DNA from: JAGIBJ01 sp032119795
Lineage (GTDB): Bacteria; Actinomycetota; Thermoleophilia; Solirubrobacterales; Solirubrobacteraceae
Length of the DNA: 64,000 nt
Assembly: GCA_032119795.1 (NCBI GenBank)
Contig: JAUMFO010000003.1
Coordinates: forward strand, 1-64,000
Direction of reading: 5' to 3'
The notes beneath the pieces were generated by a model. That model was not told the origin of the DNA. It made no database searches and saw only the letters and a list, made by a program, of their open reading frames with translations. This document shows, piece after piece, positions 52,961-61,518 of the stretch (its first letter is position 1; each line of letters begins with the position of its first letter). The position numbers and the translations under genes were made by a program.

Positions 52961-55213
52961 GTGTTCGGCCGCCGAACCCTCCCCCTGCTCGTCGCGACCG
53001 TCCTCGGCGCCGCGACGGTGACCGCTGCCCTGCTCGGCGCCGCCGCCGATCGCGACACCGTCCGAACGGCGCGGACCCACGCCCTGGAGCAGACGACCCA
53101 GGCCGCCGCCGCGCTCGGGACGGGCCTCGAGGCCCGCGTCTCTGACGTTGCCGGCCTCTTCAATGCCAGCCAGTCCGTGACGGCGGCCGAGTTCTCGGCC
53201 TTCACCGAGCCCATGCTTGAAGACTCGACCGCCGCCTCACTGAGCTACGTCGAACTGGTCAGGCGGGACGACCGGGCTGCCTTCGAGCGCCAGACCGGCC
53301 TCGCCATCACCGAGCGAAGCACCGACGGCAAACGGGTCACCGCGAACGCGGATGAGCGCTATGCCGTCGTGCGTTACACCAAGACCGTCGACGACAACGA
53401 GGCCGAGCTCGGCACCGATGCCCTCTCCAGCGCCGTCGACGCTGCCGCCATCGCGGCCGCTGAGCGCACTCGCACCCCGCAGTCCACGCGCCCCGTCATG
53501 CTCGCCGGCACCCAGGGTCCGGGCGTCACCCTCTACGTGCCCGTCTACGGCGCCGACGCTGGCCCGACCGCAACCCGCCAGGCGACCGGCTTCGTGGCCG
53601 CCACCTTCCGCTTCCAAGACCTCTCGATCGGACTGCAAGCGACGGGCGCTCCGACGCAGCTGCGGATCTCCGGCGCACCCGACTTCAAGATCGGCGAGGT
53701 CGACGGCGAGGTCTCCACCTCACGCACCGTCATCGCCGGCCGAACCTGGCAACTCTCCGTCGGCAACCTGCCCGCCACCAGCCAGCTCTTTGGACTCACG
53801 CGCGGGCAGCTCGCCGCGATCGTCCTTACGCTGCTGACGCTGCTGATCACCGCCCTCACGCGCAGCGCCGTCATCGCCGCCGAGCGCTCCGACGAGCTTG
53901 CCATCCTGCGCCAGGCCGAGCGCGATCAGGCCGTTCGAGAGCGCCAGTCCACGCAGGCGGCCGCCGACGAGCTGCTGTCTCACCTGCCGGATCTGGCCGT
54001 CCTGCGATTCGACGCCGACCTGCGGATCGTCGACGCCAGCGGCGGACTGCTTCCCCGCGCCGGCTGGTCCCGTGAGGAACTCGAGGGACGCAAGGTCGGC
54101 GAGGTGTTCGGCGAGGCCGGCGCGGGAATGCTCGGGCCGATCCGCGGAGCACTCGCGGGCCAAGCGAGCGGCTTCTCCTTCCACGGCATCCGGTCGGCGT
54201 CCAAGCAGTACTGGATGCAGGCGCTGCCGCTGCCCGGCGATGAGCCCGGCGGCTTGCTGGTCACGAGCGACGTGACCGCCCTGATGGGGGCCGAGTCTGC
54301 GCGCGCCGAGGCCCAGAGCCGGTTCGAACGCGTCTTCGACAGCGCCCCCGTCGGCATGGCGCTCGTCAACACCGACGGCAAGTTCGTGCAGGTCAATGAG
54401 GCGATGGCTCAGATCACGGGGTACGACCGCGGCGCGCTGCTGCTGATGGGCCCCCCGAACCTGACCCACCCGGACGACATCGCCGCCACCAAGCGGCAGG
54501 TGCGCGACCTGCTCAGCGGCGCCGTTCCCGCGATGGCCATCGAGAAGCGCTACCTCCACGCTGACGGCCACACCGTATGGGTGTCGCTGAACACCACCGT
54601 GCTCAACGACGCCGCCGGCGCGCCGGAATACATCCTCGCCCACGTGCTCGACATCACCGAGCGGCACGAGTTCGCGGAGCAGCTGCAGCACCTCGCCAAC
54701 CACGATCCCCTCACCGACCTGCGCAACCGGCGGTCGTTCGAGGAGGCGCTCGCGACCCAGGTGGCGTACGTCCGGCGCTACCGCGAACCGGCGGCGCTCC
54801 TGATGATCGATCTCGACCACTTCAAGATCGTCAACGACACCCATGGCCACCAGGCGGGAGATCGCGTGCTCACGGGCGCCGCCGACACCCTGCGCCTTGC
54901 TCTGCGAGACAGCGACACCCTCGGGCGCCTCGGCGGCGACGAGTTCGCGGTGTTGCTCCCGAAGGCCACCGCTGCCGAGGCGGGGATCGTCGCCGAGAAG
55001 GTCGTCCACGCCCTCAAGGACCTTGGCGAGCGTCTCGCTTGTGACCTCGGGCAACCGGCGGTGACGGCAAGCATCGGTGTCGCGATCATCGCCGGCGACC
55101 ACCGCACCATCGATGAGGCGTTCGCCGACGCCGACCGCGCGTTGTACGCCGTCAAAACCGCCGGCCGGGACGGGTTCGCCGTCGCCGAGCCACGCGCCCG
55201 CACCGCCGCCTAA
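52961..55213 (+). CDS. CHASE-PAS-PAS-GGDEF diguanylate cyclase
   Basis: 750 residues. N-terminal helix (PLLVATVLGAATVTAALLG), an extracytoplasmic CHASE-like domain (about 60-250, SLSYVELVRRDDRAAFERQTG), a second helix (GQLAAIVLTLLTLLITAL), then two PAS domains (about 335-435 and 450-570, FDSAPVGMALVNTDGKFVQVN) and a GGDEF domain with RRSFEEAL, DHFKIVNDTHGHQAGD and GGDEF at about 657. An RxxD site (RDSD) precedes GGDEF by five residues. It should make c-di-GMP in response to an external ligand through CHASE and perhaps a cytoplasmic signal through PAS. GTG start with no clear ribosome site. Confidence 0.9.
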   Translation: MFGRRTLPLLVATVLGAATVTAALLGAAADRDTVRTARTHALEQTTQAAAALGTGLEARVSDVAGLFNASQSVTAAEFSAFTEPMLEDSTAASLSYVELVRRDDRAAFERQTGLAITERSTDGKRVTANADERYAVVRYTKTVDDNEAELGTDALSSAVDAAAIAAAERTRTPQSTRPVMLAGTQGPGVTLYVPVYGADAGPTATRQATGFVAATFRFQDLSIGLQATGAPTQLRISGAPDFKIGEVDGEVSTSRTVIAGRTWQLSVGNLPATSQLFGLTRGQLAAIVLTLLTLLITALTRSAVIAAERSDELAILRQAERDQAVRERQSTQAAADELLSHLPDLAVLRFDADLRIVDASGGLLPRAGWSREELEGRKVGEVFGEAGAGMLGPIRGALAGQASGFSFHGIRSASKQYWMQALPLPGDEPGGLLVTSDVTALMGAESARAEAQSRFERVFDSAPVGMALVNTDGKFVQVNEAMAQITGYDRGALLLMGPPNLTHPDDIAATKRQVRDLLSGAVPAMAIEKRYLHADGHTVWVSLNTTVLNDAAGAPEYILAHVLDITERHEFAEQLQHLANHDPLTDLRNRRSFEEALATQVAYVRRYREPAALLMIDLDHFKIVNDTHGHQAGDRVLTGAADTLRLALRDSDTLGRLGGDEFAVLLPKATAAEAGIVAEKVVHALKDLGERLACDLGQPAVTASIGVAIIAGDHRTIDEAFADADRALYAVKTAGRDGFAVAEPRARTAA

Positions 55214-55264
55214 AACTCCCCACTACAGCGCAGGGTTGGTCCGTGTTACCGGCCGGTGAACGCG

Positions 55265-55270
55265 TATGCT
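55265..55270 (+). promoter_or_regulatory. -10 box of the DUF47 gene (leaderless)
   Basis: TATGCT, 7 bases (CGCGCCC), then ATG at 55278. The ATG within this box at 55266 is in frame but would lie upstream of the transcript start. Confidence 0.65.
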
Positions 55271-55277
55271 CGCGCCC

Positions 55278-55904
55278 ATGGCTCGCCTGAGGGAGATGTT
55301 CACCGGACGCGACACCCGCTACTTCGAGCTGTTCGAAGAGGCGGCGCTGAACGGCGTGCGGGCAGCCGAACTGCTGGGCGAGTTCGTCGAGGCCATCCCA
55401 GACCAGCCTGAGCTGGCCAAGCAGATCGGGGCCGTCGAGGCCGATACCGATCGCGTCACGCACGACATCATCCAGCACCTCAACGCCACATTCGTGACGC
55501 CGCTGGAGCGTGAGGACATCCTTCAGCTCGCCTCCGCACTCGACGACGTGATCGACCTCATCGACGAGACCGCCGACCTGATCCTGCTCTACAAGGTCGA
55601 GGCACCGATGGAGGAGGCCAGCGGCCTCTGCAACATCCTCATCGACGCCACGAAGGCGCTCGCGCAGGCGATGCCACGGCTCCGCAACTTCGGCGACATC
55701 AGCCACTGGACGGTCGAAGTCAACCGGCTGGAGAACGACGGCGACCGCCTCTCGCGCTCGGCCATCGCCGGACTGTTCGACGGCGGCATCGACCCGATGA
55801 TCGTGATCCGCTGGAAGGACATCTTCGAGCGCCTCGAAGACGCGATCGACGCCACCGAGCGGGTCGCCAACATCCTTGAGGGCATCGTCATCAAGAACCG
55901 TTAG
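55278..55904 (+). CDS. DUF47/PhoU-like Pit accessory protein
   Basis: 208-residue all-helical PhoU-like protein (DUF47): RYFELFEEAALNGVRAAELLGEF, EADTDRVTHDIIQHLNATFVTPLEREDILQLASALDDVIDLIDE and ending EDAIDATERVANILEGIVIKN. Such proteins bind metal clusters and modulate the low-affinity phosphate permease encoded next to them. The start is set by the leaderless promoter. Pit follows after 44 bases on the same strand. Confidence 0.92.
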   Translation: MARLREMFTGRDTRYFELFEEAALNGVRAAELLGEFVEAIPDQPELAKQIGAVEADTDRVTHDIIQHLNATFVTPLEREDILQLASALDDVIDLIDETADLILLYKVEAPMEEASGLCNILIDATKALAQAMPRLRNFGDISHWTVEVNRLENDGDRLSRSAIAGLFDGGIDPMIVIRWKDIFERLEDAIDATERVANILEGIVIKNR

Positions 55905-55948
55905 CCGCTCGCGCGGCTCGCTTCTGGTCCCGTTTTCGCTCAAGCCTC

Positions 55949-57052
55949 ATGAGCTCTGATCTCCTCCTTGCGCTGGTCGTCGGCGCCGCGCTCACGTTCG
56001 ACTTCACGAACGGATTCCACGACACCGCCAACGTCGTGGCGACGTCGATCTCCACGCGCGCGCTGCCGCCGCGACTGGCGATCCTGATCGCGGCGGTCCT
56101 CAACTTCGTCGGCGCGTTTCTCTCGTTGAAGGTCGCCGCGACGATCGCCAGCGGAATCGTCGACGCCGACCTCATCACCCTGCAGGTGGTGTTCGCTGGC
56201 CTGATTGGCGCGATCCTGTGGAACCTGCTCACCTGGTGGTTCGGTCTACCGTCGAGTTCCTCGCACGCGCTGATCGGTGGCGTCGTCGGTGCGATGTTGG
56301 CGGCCGCAGGGCCGTCTGCCATCGACACGGCCGGGCTGATGGGCAAGGTCGTCATCCCGGCGCTCGTGGCCCCTGTGCTCGCGTTCTTCGTCGCCGGCAT
56401 CGCGATCCTGTGCTCCTACCGGATCGTCGGTCATCTCCGTCCTGGACCGGTGACCCGCGGCTACCGGCTGGGGCAGATCGCGTCCGGGTCGCTGCTGGCC
56501 CTCGCCCACGGCACCAACGACGCGCAGAAGACGATGGGGATCATCACCCTTGCCTTGGTGGCGAACGGGAATCTGTCGTCGGTCGACCCCACGATCCCGA
56601 CGTGGGTCGTGGTCTCGTCGGCCGCGGCCATCGCCTTGGGCACCTACTCCGGCGGCTGGCGCATCATCCGAACGATGGGAAGCAAGATCATCAAGATGGA
56701 TCCCGCGCAGGGATTCAGCGCGCAGGCCTCCGGCGCCACGGTGATCCTCGCGGCCACGCACGTGGGCTTTCCGCTGTCGACCACCCATGTGATCTCTGGC
56801 GGCGTCGTCGGAGCGGGCGCCGCCAAGCGGCTCTCGGCCGTGCGGTGGGGCGTCGCCGGCAACATGGCGATCGCCTGGATCCTCACCATCCCGGCCGCCG
56901 GGCTGACGGGCGCCGTGGCGTATGGAATCTCCGCGTTGGCCGGCGGCGGCACGGCCGGCCCGATCGTGGTGTGCGCGATCCTGCTGGTCGCCGTCGCCTT
57001 CTTCGCACGCGCTCGGCATACGCCCCCGCCGCTTGCAGGTGAGCCCGCGTGA
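55949..57052 (+). CDS. pit: Inorganic phosphate transporter Pit
   Basis: 367 residues with about 10 membrane helices and the two duplicated PHO4 signatures: DFTNGFHDTANVVATSI near the N terminus and LAHGTNDAQKTMGII in the middle, with GLPSSSSHALIGG and PLSTTHVISGGVVG as partner loops. A low-affinity metal-phosphate/proton symporter. It follows the DUF47 gene and overlaps a small membrane gene, forming a three-gene set. Confidence 0.95.
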   Translation: MSSDLLLALVVGAALTFDFTNGFHDTANVVATSISTRALPPRLAILIAAVLNFVGAFLSLKVAATIASGIVDADLITLQVVFAGLIGAILWNLLTWWFGLPSSSSHALIGGVVGAMLAAAGPSAIDTAGLMGKVVIPALVAPVLAFFVAGIAILCSYRIVGHLRPGPVTRGYRLGQIASGSLLALAHGTNDAQKTMGIITLALVANGNLSSVDPTIPTWVVVSSAAAIALGTYSGGWRIIRTMGSKIIKMDPAQGFSAQASGATVILAATHVGFPLSTTHVISGGVVGAGAAKRLSAVRWGVAGNMAIAWILTIPAAGLTGAVAYGISALAGGGTAGPIVVCAILLVAVAFFARARHTPPPLAGEPA

Positions 57053-57318
57053 GCAGCTTCGTCATCGCGGCCTCGGCCAGCTCCGACGCCCACATTTGGA
57101 CCAACCTGTTCGAGGTCATCGCCTGGGGCCTGGTCGCAGGTGTCGGGCTTCCGATCATCTTCGGCCTCGCCATGCGCGGGCTGATCGTCGGCAGCGCAGC
57201 GCAGCGCGAAGGCGGTCGCGGCGCCTACGCAAGCGCGCAGCTCGCCTTGGGCGCGTTCTTCAGCATCGTTTGCGTGGGCGCCGTCGTGCTCGCGCTGTTC
57301 TCGATGCTCCACCGCTAG
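57049..57318 (+). CDS. Small two-helix membrane protein coupled to pit
   Basis: 89 residues, two membrane helices (about 21-45, VIAWGLVAGVGLPIIFGLAM; and 66-86, LGAFFSIVCVGAVVLALFSML) with a basic loop between. Its GTG overlaps the pit stop as GTGA, so it is translationally coupled and may be a Pit subunit or regulator. I know no family for it. It is the last gene before repeat island 3. Confidence 0.75.
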   Translation: MSSFVIAASASSDAHIWTNLFEVIAWGLVAGVGLPIIFGLAMRGLIVGSAAQREGGRGAYASAQLALGAFFSIVCVGAVVLALFSMLHR

Positions 57319-57593
57319 CGGGGCGCTGGGCGCCCGCCTAGCGCGCCTGGTCGTTGGCGGCAGTGGGATGACGATCGCTTCGAGGCCTGGGGGCGTTGGG
57401 GCGGCGAAGGCGGCGCCCGGTCGGCGTCTGGGCCGTTGGCGGCGGCGGATTTGAGATCGCTGCGGGGTCTGGGGGCGTTTTGCACCGAGGGCGGTGCGGA
57501 CTGGCGGCGTTTGGGCTGGCTGGCGGCAGCGGGACTGGGATCGCTTCGGGGCTTGGGGCGTCGGGCGGGCTGCAACCGCTGGCGGTTGTGGCC

Positions 57594-57644
57594 CGAACTA
57601 CGGTCACTTGCGGGTGTTCAGCACCCGCAAGTGACCGTAGTTCG
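57594..57644. repeat. Perfect 23-bp-arm hairpin
   Basis: Arms 57594-57616 and 57622-57644 pair without a mismatch around TTCAG. A decayed copy of equal length is at 51230-51280. Confidence 0.85.
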
Positions 57645-57713
57645 CTTCGACCGGGCGGGCTGCAACCTCCTGGGGTTGCAGTTGCCTGACATGACCCGCC
57701 CGCCACCTGCGTT

Positions 57714-57751
57714 CGCGTTGAATCCGCCGGACGTGCGGCGGACTCAACGCG
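57714..57751. repeat. 16-bp-arm hairpin with GACGTG loop
   Basis: Arms 57714-57729 and 57736-57751 pair with one G-T type mismatch around GACGTG. Its relative at 528-567 has the same loop and 3' half of each arm. Confidence 0.8.
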
Positions 57752-57794
57752 ACCCCAACCGCCTGCAACCTTCAGAGGTTGCGGCGCCGCGGGC

Positions 57795-57835
57795 CTCGCG
57801 CCCCGAACGCCCGTTTTGGGCGTTCGGGGCGCGAG
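57795..57835. repeat. 18-bp-arm hairpin with GTTTT loop
   Basis: Arms 57795-57812 and 57818-57835 (CTCGCGCCCCGAACGCCC and complement) are perfect. An inverted, mutated copy lies at about 51140-51180. Confidence 0.8.
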
Positions 57836-57980
57836 CCTCGCTGAGTGCAACCCGCAGAGGTTGGACCTGCCTGACTGAACGGCGCCACCAAGCGCTCCCC
57901 GCGCCGAAATTACCGCACGCCCGGTAACTCCAACGCGCGGAGCAAACCCCGCAACCCCAGGCGGTTGCAGCCGCCTGGCT

Positions 57981-58025
57981 GGACCCATCCTGGGCACCAC
58001 AGGCGTGCCTACATTGGGTCCAACC
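57981..58025 (-). repeat. 45-bp hairpin module, copy in island 3
   Basis: Reverse complement matches 51056-51100 at 44 of 45 bases, proving recent shared origin of islands 2 and 3. Confidence 0.85.
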
Positions 58026-58283
58026 AGTCCGCCCGGCGCCCGGCGGCGCCGCAGCGATCCCCATTCCGCCGCCGCCAACCAGCTCAAACGCCGAACGGGC
58101 TCCGCCTTCGCCGCCCCAACGCCCTCAGACCCCGACGCGATCCCCATTCCGCCGCCGCCAAGGACCCAGTCGCCGTAGAAGCCCGCCAAGTCCCACCGCC
58201 GCCAAGGACCAAGTCGCCGTAAAGCAGCCGCCAAGCCCCGCCGCCGCCAAATGCTCATTCGACGCTCCCCGCCATCGCTCATC

Positions 58284-58289
58284 TAGCCT
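58284..58289 (+). promoter_or_regulatory. -10 box of the DsbA-like gene (leaderless)
   Basis: TAGCCT, 7 bases (GCGTCGC), then ATG at 58297. It lies at the very end of island 3. Confidence 0.65.
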
Positions 58290-58296
58290 GCGTCGC

Positions 58297-58923
58297 ATGG
58301 GCCTTGAGGTGGAGCAGCACGGTGGAGCCGACGACGGCCCGGCACGGCCGGCCAACATCGCGTTCTACTACGACTTCGCGAGTCCCGAGAGCTACCTGGC
58401 ACTCGAGCGGCTCGCCAAGTCGCTGGCGGCGTTTGCGCCTGAGCTGATCCCCGTCCGCGCGGCCGACCTCGATCCGCTGCCCTCGCCCGACGACGCCGCC
58501 CGGCGGGCCAACATTGAGGCCGTCGCCGAGTCCTCCGACGTGCTTCCGCTCGTCTGGCCGCAGGACTTTCCGGATCTCGACACCGCCGACGCCATCCGCG
58601 CCGCGACCTACGCCAAGTCGATCGGCAAGGTCGCCGTGTTCTCGCTCTCGCTGTTCCGGCAGATCTACGCGGCCGGGCAGGACCCGGCCAGCGTCAACAC
58701 GATCTACCTGGCTGGCGCCGCCTCAGAGATCCACCCACGAGCCATCGATCAGGCCCTCTCGCGCGATCGCGTGGGTGAGCAAGCCGACGCCGCGACCGAA
58801 GACGCGCGGGCGGCGGGCGTCACGAGCGTTCCGGCGCTGCGGATCGGCCAGCGGCTGCTCGTCGGGCCCGCGCTCCTGCAGGACGCCGCCGCCGTCATGC
58901 GGCAGGCACTGCACGGCAACTAG
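58297..58923 (+). CDS. DsbA-like/HCCA-isomerase family protein
   Basis: 208 residues with a thioredoxin fold of the 2-hydroxychromene-2-carboxylate isomerase (kappa GST) type: IAFYYDFASPESYLALERLAK at the N terminus and GVTSVPALRIGQRL with the cis-proline loop. There is no CxxC, so a disulfide oxidase role is unlikely; a glutathione- or thiol-dependent isomerase is more plausible. The gene is convergent with the GGDEF gene, whose stop is 9 bases away. Substrate unknown. Confidence 0.85.
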   Translation: MGLEVEQHGGADDGPARPANIAFYYDFASPESYLALERLAKSLAAFAPELIPVRAADLDPLPSPDDAARRANIEAVAESSDVLPLVWPQDFPDLDTADAIRAATYAKSIGKVAVFSLSLFRQIYAAGQDPASVNTIYLAGAASEIHPRAIDQALSRDRVGEQADAATEDARAAGVTSVPALRIGQRLLVGPALLQDAAAVMRQALHGN

Positions 58924-58932
58924 GACCCTCGC

Positions 58933-61281
58933 TCAGGCGGCGCCGCGCAACACCGTCGCGACGGGCGACGGACCGGGCCCAACCTGGGTGGCGACGGCAA
59001 CGCGATTGCGTCCCGCCCGCTTGGCCTCGTAGAGCGCAGCATCGGCGCGCCGCGCGACGGCGTCAAAGTCGAATGGCTCCCCGGTCGACGTTGCGGCGAC
59101 CCCGAAGGAGCCGGTGATGTGGATGTCGTCGACGTCGACGGCCGCCAGCGCGCAGCGCAGCGTCTCCGCCAGCTTCGACGCGTCGTCCTGCCCGCTCGGA
59201 ACCACGACGACGAACTCGTCGCCGCCGATCCGAAAGCCCCACTCCAGGGCGTGCAGGTTCGAGCGCGTCGCGGTGCCGACGGCCCGCAGAACGGCGTCGC
59301 CGACGGCGTGGCCGTGGGCGTCGTTGAGGCCCTTGAAGTGATCGACGTCGAAGGCAATGACGGAGACGCGGGCGGCGGCACCGTCCTGCTTCTCGTGGCC
59401 AATCTCGGCGAGCCGCGACTGCAGCGCGGTGCGCGTCAGCAGGCCCGTCAGAGGGTCGACGACGGCTTTGGTGCGGAACTCGATGGCCGAGCGGCCGGGG
59501 ACGCTGCTCATCAGGGCAATGCCGATCACCACGAGGAGCGGCGGCACCAACAGGCCGGGGCTCGCCTGCATCAGATCGGGCCTGGCACAGAAGCCGCCCA
59601 ACACCAGCAGCGCGGCCGTCACGGTCACGTTGATCTGCACGCCGCGGGTTGCGAACACGGCCGTCATGCCGCTGAGCATCGGCGCGAACAACAACAGCAG
59701 ATATGGCTCGCCGCCCTCGGCGAGCAGCGCACCGCAGAAGATCGCCAGCTGCACGGCAAGGAACGCACCGCCGAGCCAGTACTCGGGACGCTTGATCTTC
59801 GCGATCCGGCGCTCGACCGAGTGGTAGGCGATGATCGGAAGCACGGCCGGAGCCATCAGCTCCCAGCCGATCCAGGGAATGCTCGCGGCCAGCGCCAACC
59901 CGACGGCGCCAAGCGCACCGTGATGCGTCTTGGAGAGCGCCTTGGCCGTGGTGCGCATATGGTCGCGCTCAAAGTCCCCGCGAACCAGCCAGTTGCCTTG
60001 GTCGTGCCCGAGTGCGACCGACGTTGCGGCGTTCGTCAGCACGTCGGCCGCGGCCGCCACCGCAGCGGCGTCGGCCGGGCTGAGCTGCGGCGGGGCGGCG
60101 GGGCCTCGCACCGCCGCAATCTGGCCCCCTTCCGGGAGCACCGTCATCTGGGTCAAGCTGCCAAGACTCGCGCGGTTGCGACCGAGCCGTTTGGACTTGT
60201 ACAGCGCCTGGTCTGCCGCCTCGATGATCCGCGCCACCGAGTGCTGGTCGAGCGTCGCAGCCGCAACGCCAAACGACATCGTCACGTGGCGCTCGACGAT
60301 CACGTCGGCGCTGACGGCCCCCCGCAGCAGCTCGGCGACCTCGGCGACCTCGCCCTCCTCGGCGCCAGCCATCAGCACCGCGAACTCCTCACCGCCGACG
60401 CGGTACAGGGGCGTCAGCGGACCAAGCACCGCGCGCATTCGGCGCACCACCTCCCGCAGCACCTCGTCGCCAGCGTCATGACCGAGCTCGTCGTTGACCT
60501 GCTTGAAGTGGTCGAGATCGGCCATCACGACGCCGACGCGGAGCGGCAGGACGTGCGCCTGAGCCGTCAGCTCAGACACGCGCGCCTCCAGGGCGTAGCG
60601 ATTGAGTGCGCCCGTCAGCGGATCGAGCATTGCGGTGTCGCGTGACTCGACATCGAGCTGGCGGATCATCGCGGCTGGAAGCGCAACACACAGCATCACG
60701 CCAAGCGGGATAAACAGCGTCGGAGGCGTAGCGATCACGCGTTCGGCGTCGACGAGGAAAGCGCCACCGATCATCACCGCAGCGCTCCACGCGGTAAACG
60801 GGACCACCCAGCGGCGTGGGAAGAGCGTGCACGCCGCCATCGTGGGGAGGACGAGCAGGCCGAGCGCGTCGAGCTGGTATTGCGAGCCAGCCATCAACAT
60901 GGCGACGAGGCAGAACTGGCACCAGATCAGCGAGCCGACAAGCAAGAACTCCGGGCGCCGGCTTGAGCGCATCGTGAACCCGAGCGCCGCGAACCCGGCG
61001 ACGATGGCGACGACCGCCGGGAGGATCGCCGGCCCGTACGTGAACGCCGCGATGACGGTGGCGGGGGCCAGTGCCGCGAGCGCGGGACGCCTGGTGGTGC
61101 GCAGCCGCATCGCAAAGCGCACGGTCCGAGCGCGTTCGGCGGCGTCGAGCTTGAAGTACGTGGTGGACTCCACCTCCTGATCATCGGACGGTAATCCCAG
61201 AAACTCGACTGTTACCGAGTCGGCCGATGGACGTTCCGCCGCTCCGACAGGAAATTCCTGGTGGCGCAGGGAGAACGACAC
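58933..61281 (-). CDS. Double TM-GGDEF diguanylate cyclase, divergent type
   Basis: 782 residues: about 75-residue lead, membrane helices, GGEEF domain (motif about residue 299), a second set of helices, then GGDEF (about 689). DHFKQVNDELGHDAGDEVL and DHFKGLNDAHGHAVGDAVL show that both can bind substrate. Neither domain has RxxD five residues before the motif (GPLT and HALE instead), so product inhibition is probably absent, unlike most others here. It shares the tandem design with 24763-29215 but little sequence. The start is uncertain; a GTG at 61173 next to AGGAG is an alternative. Confidence 0.88.
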   Translation of the reverse strand: MSFSLRHQEFPVGAAERPSADSVTVEFLGLPSDDQEVESTTYFKLDAAERARTVRFAMRLRTTRRPALAALAPATVIAAFTYGPAILPAVVAIVAGFAALGFTMRSSRRPEFLLVGSLIWCQFCLVAMLMAGSQYQLDALGLLVLPTMAACTLFPRRWVVPFTAWSAAVMIGGAFLVDAERVIATPPTLFIPLGVMLCVALPAAMIRQLDVESRDTAMLDPLTGALNRYALEARVSELTAQAHVLPLRVGVVMADLDHFKQVNDELGHDAGDEVLREVVRRMRAVLGPLTPLYRVGGEEFAVLMAGAEEGEVAEVAELLRGAVSADVIVERHVTMSFGVAAATLDQHSVARIIEAADQALYKSKRLGRNRASLGSLTQMTVLPEGGQIAAVRGPAAPPQLSPADAAAVAAAADVLTNAATSVALGHDQGNWLVRGDFERDHMRTTAKALSKTHHGALGAVGLALAASIPWIGWELMAPAVLPIIAYHSVERRIAKIKRPEYWLGGAFLAVQLAIFCGALLAEGGEPYLLLLFAPMLSGMTAVFATRGVQINVTVTAALLVLGGFCARPDLMQASPGLLVPPLLVVIGIALMSSVPGRSAIEFRTKAVVDPLTGLLTRTALQSRLAEIGHEKQDGAAARVSVIAFDVDHFKGLNDAHGHAVGDAVLRAVGTATRSNLHALEWGFRIGGDEFVVVVPSGQDDASKLAETLRCALAAVDVDDIHITGSFGVAATSTGEPFDFDAVARRADAALYEAKRAGRNRVAVATQVGPGPSPVATVLRGAA

Positions 61282-61505
61282 GACTGAGCGCTCATCTGGT
61301 GACGGCCATTACCCCTGATTTTGCTCGCGTTCCTTGTCGCACAACAACCATCCACCCTGCGCCGGTTGGACCAGTAGCGCATTGCGCCCGCGCATCGGGC
61401 AACGGTCCAGCGCCTAGGCCACCGAGCCCCGGATCCGGCAAATCCAGCCCGGCAGCCACCCCCACCCGCTGGCCACCCCGAACCGGCCTCGCCCGGCACG
61501 GTGGG

Positions 61506-61511
61506 TAGGTT
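61506..61511 (+). promoter_or_regulatory. -10 box of the E1 alpha gene (leaderless)
   Basis: TAGGTT, 7 bases (TCGGCGT), then GTG at 61519. This spacing decides the start; an in-frame GTG at 61501 lies upstream of the box. Confidence 0.65.
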
Positions 61512-61518
61512 TCGGCGT

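Larger units (their letters stand above)
57319..58296. repeat. Repeat island 3, composite palindromic element
   Basis: About 980 bases, no gene supported. G-rich GGCGGCGGAT/GATCGCT units at 57340-57560 run on the plus strand and again as reverse complement at 58050-58250. Between them lie GCAACC-N6-GGTTGC hairpins (57572-57589, 57661-57680, 57765-57782, 57951-57968), long hairpins at 57594-57644, 57714-57751 and 57795-57835, and the 45-bp module at 57981-58025. 57594-58240 is an inverted copy of island 2. Confidence 0.8.

Noticed and set aside
57319..58296. Integron attC cassette array
   Set aside because: The small hairpins loosely recall AAC/GTT core sites, but there are no cassette genes between them and no integrase.
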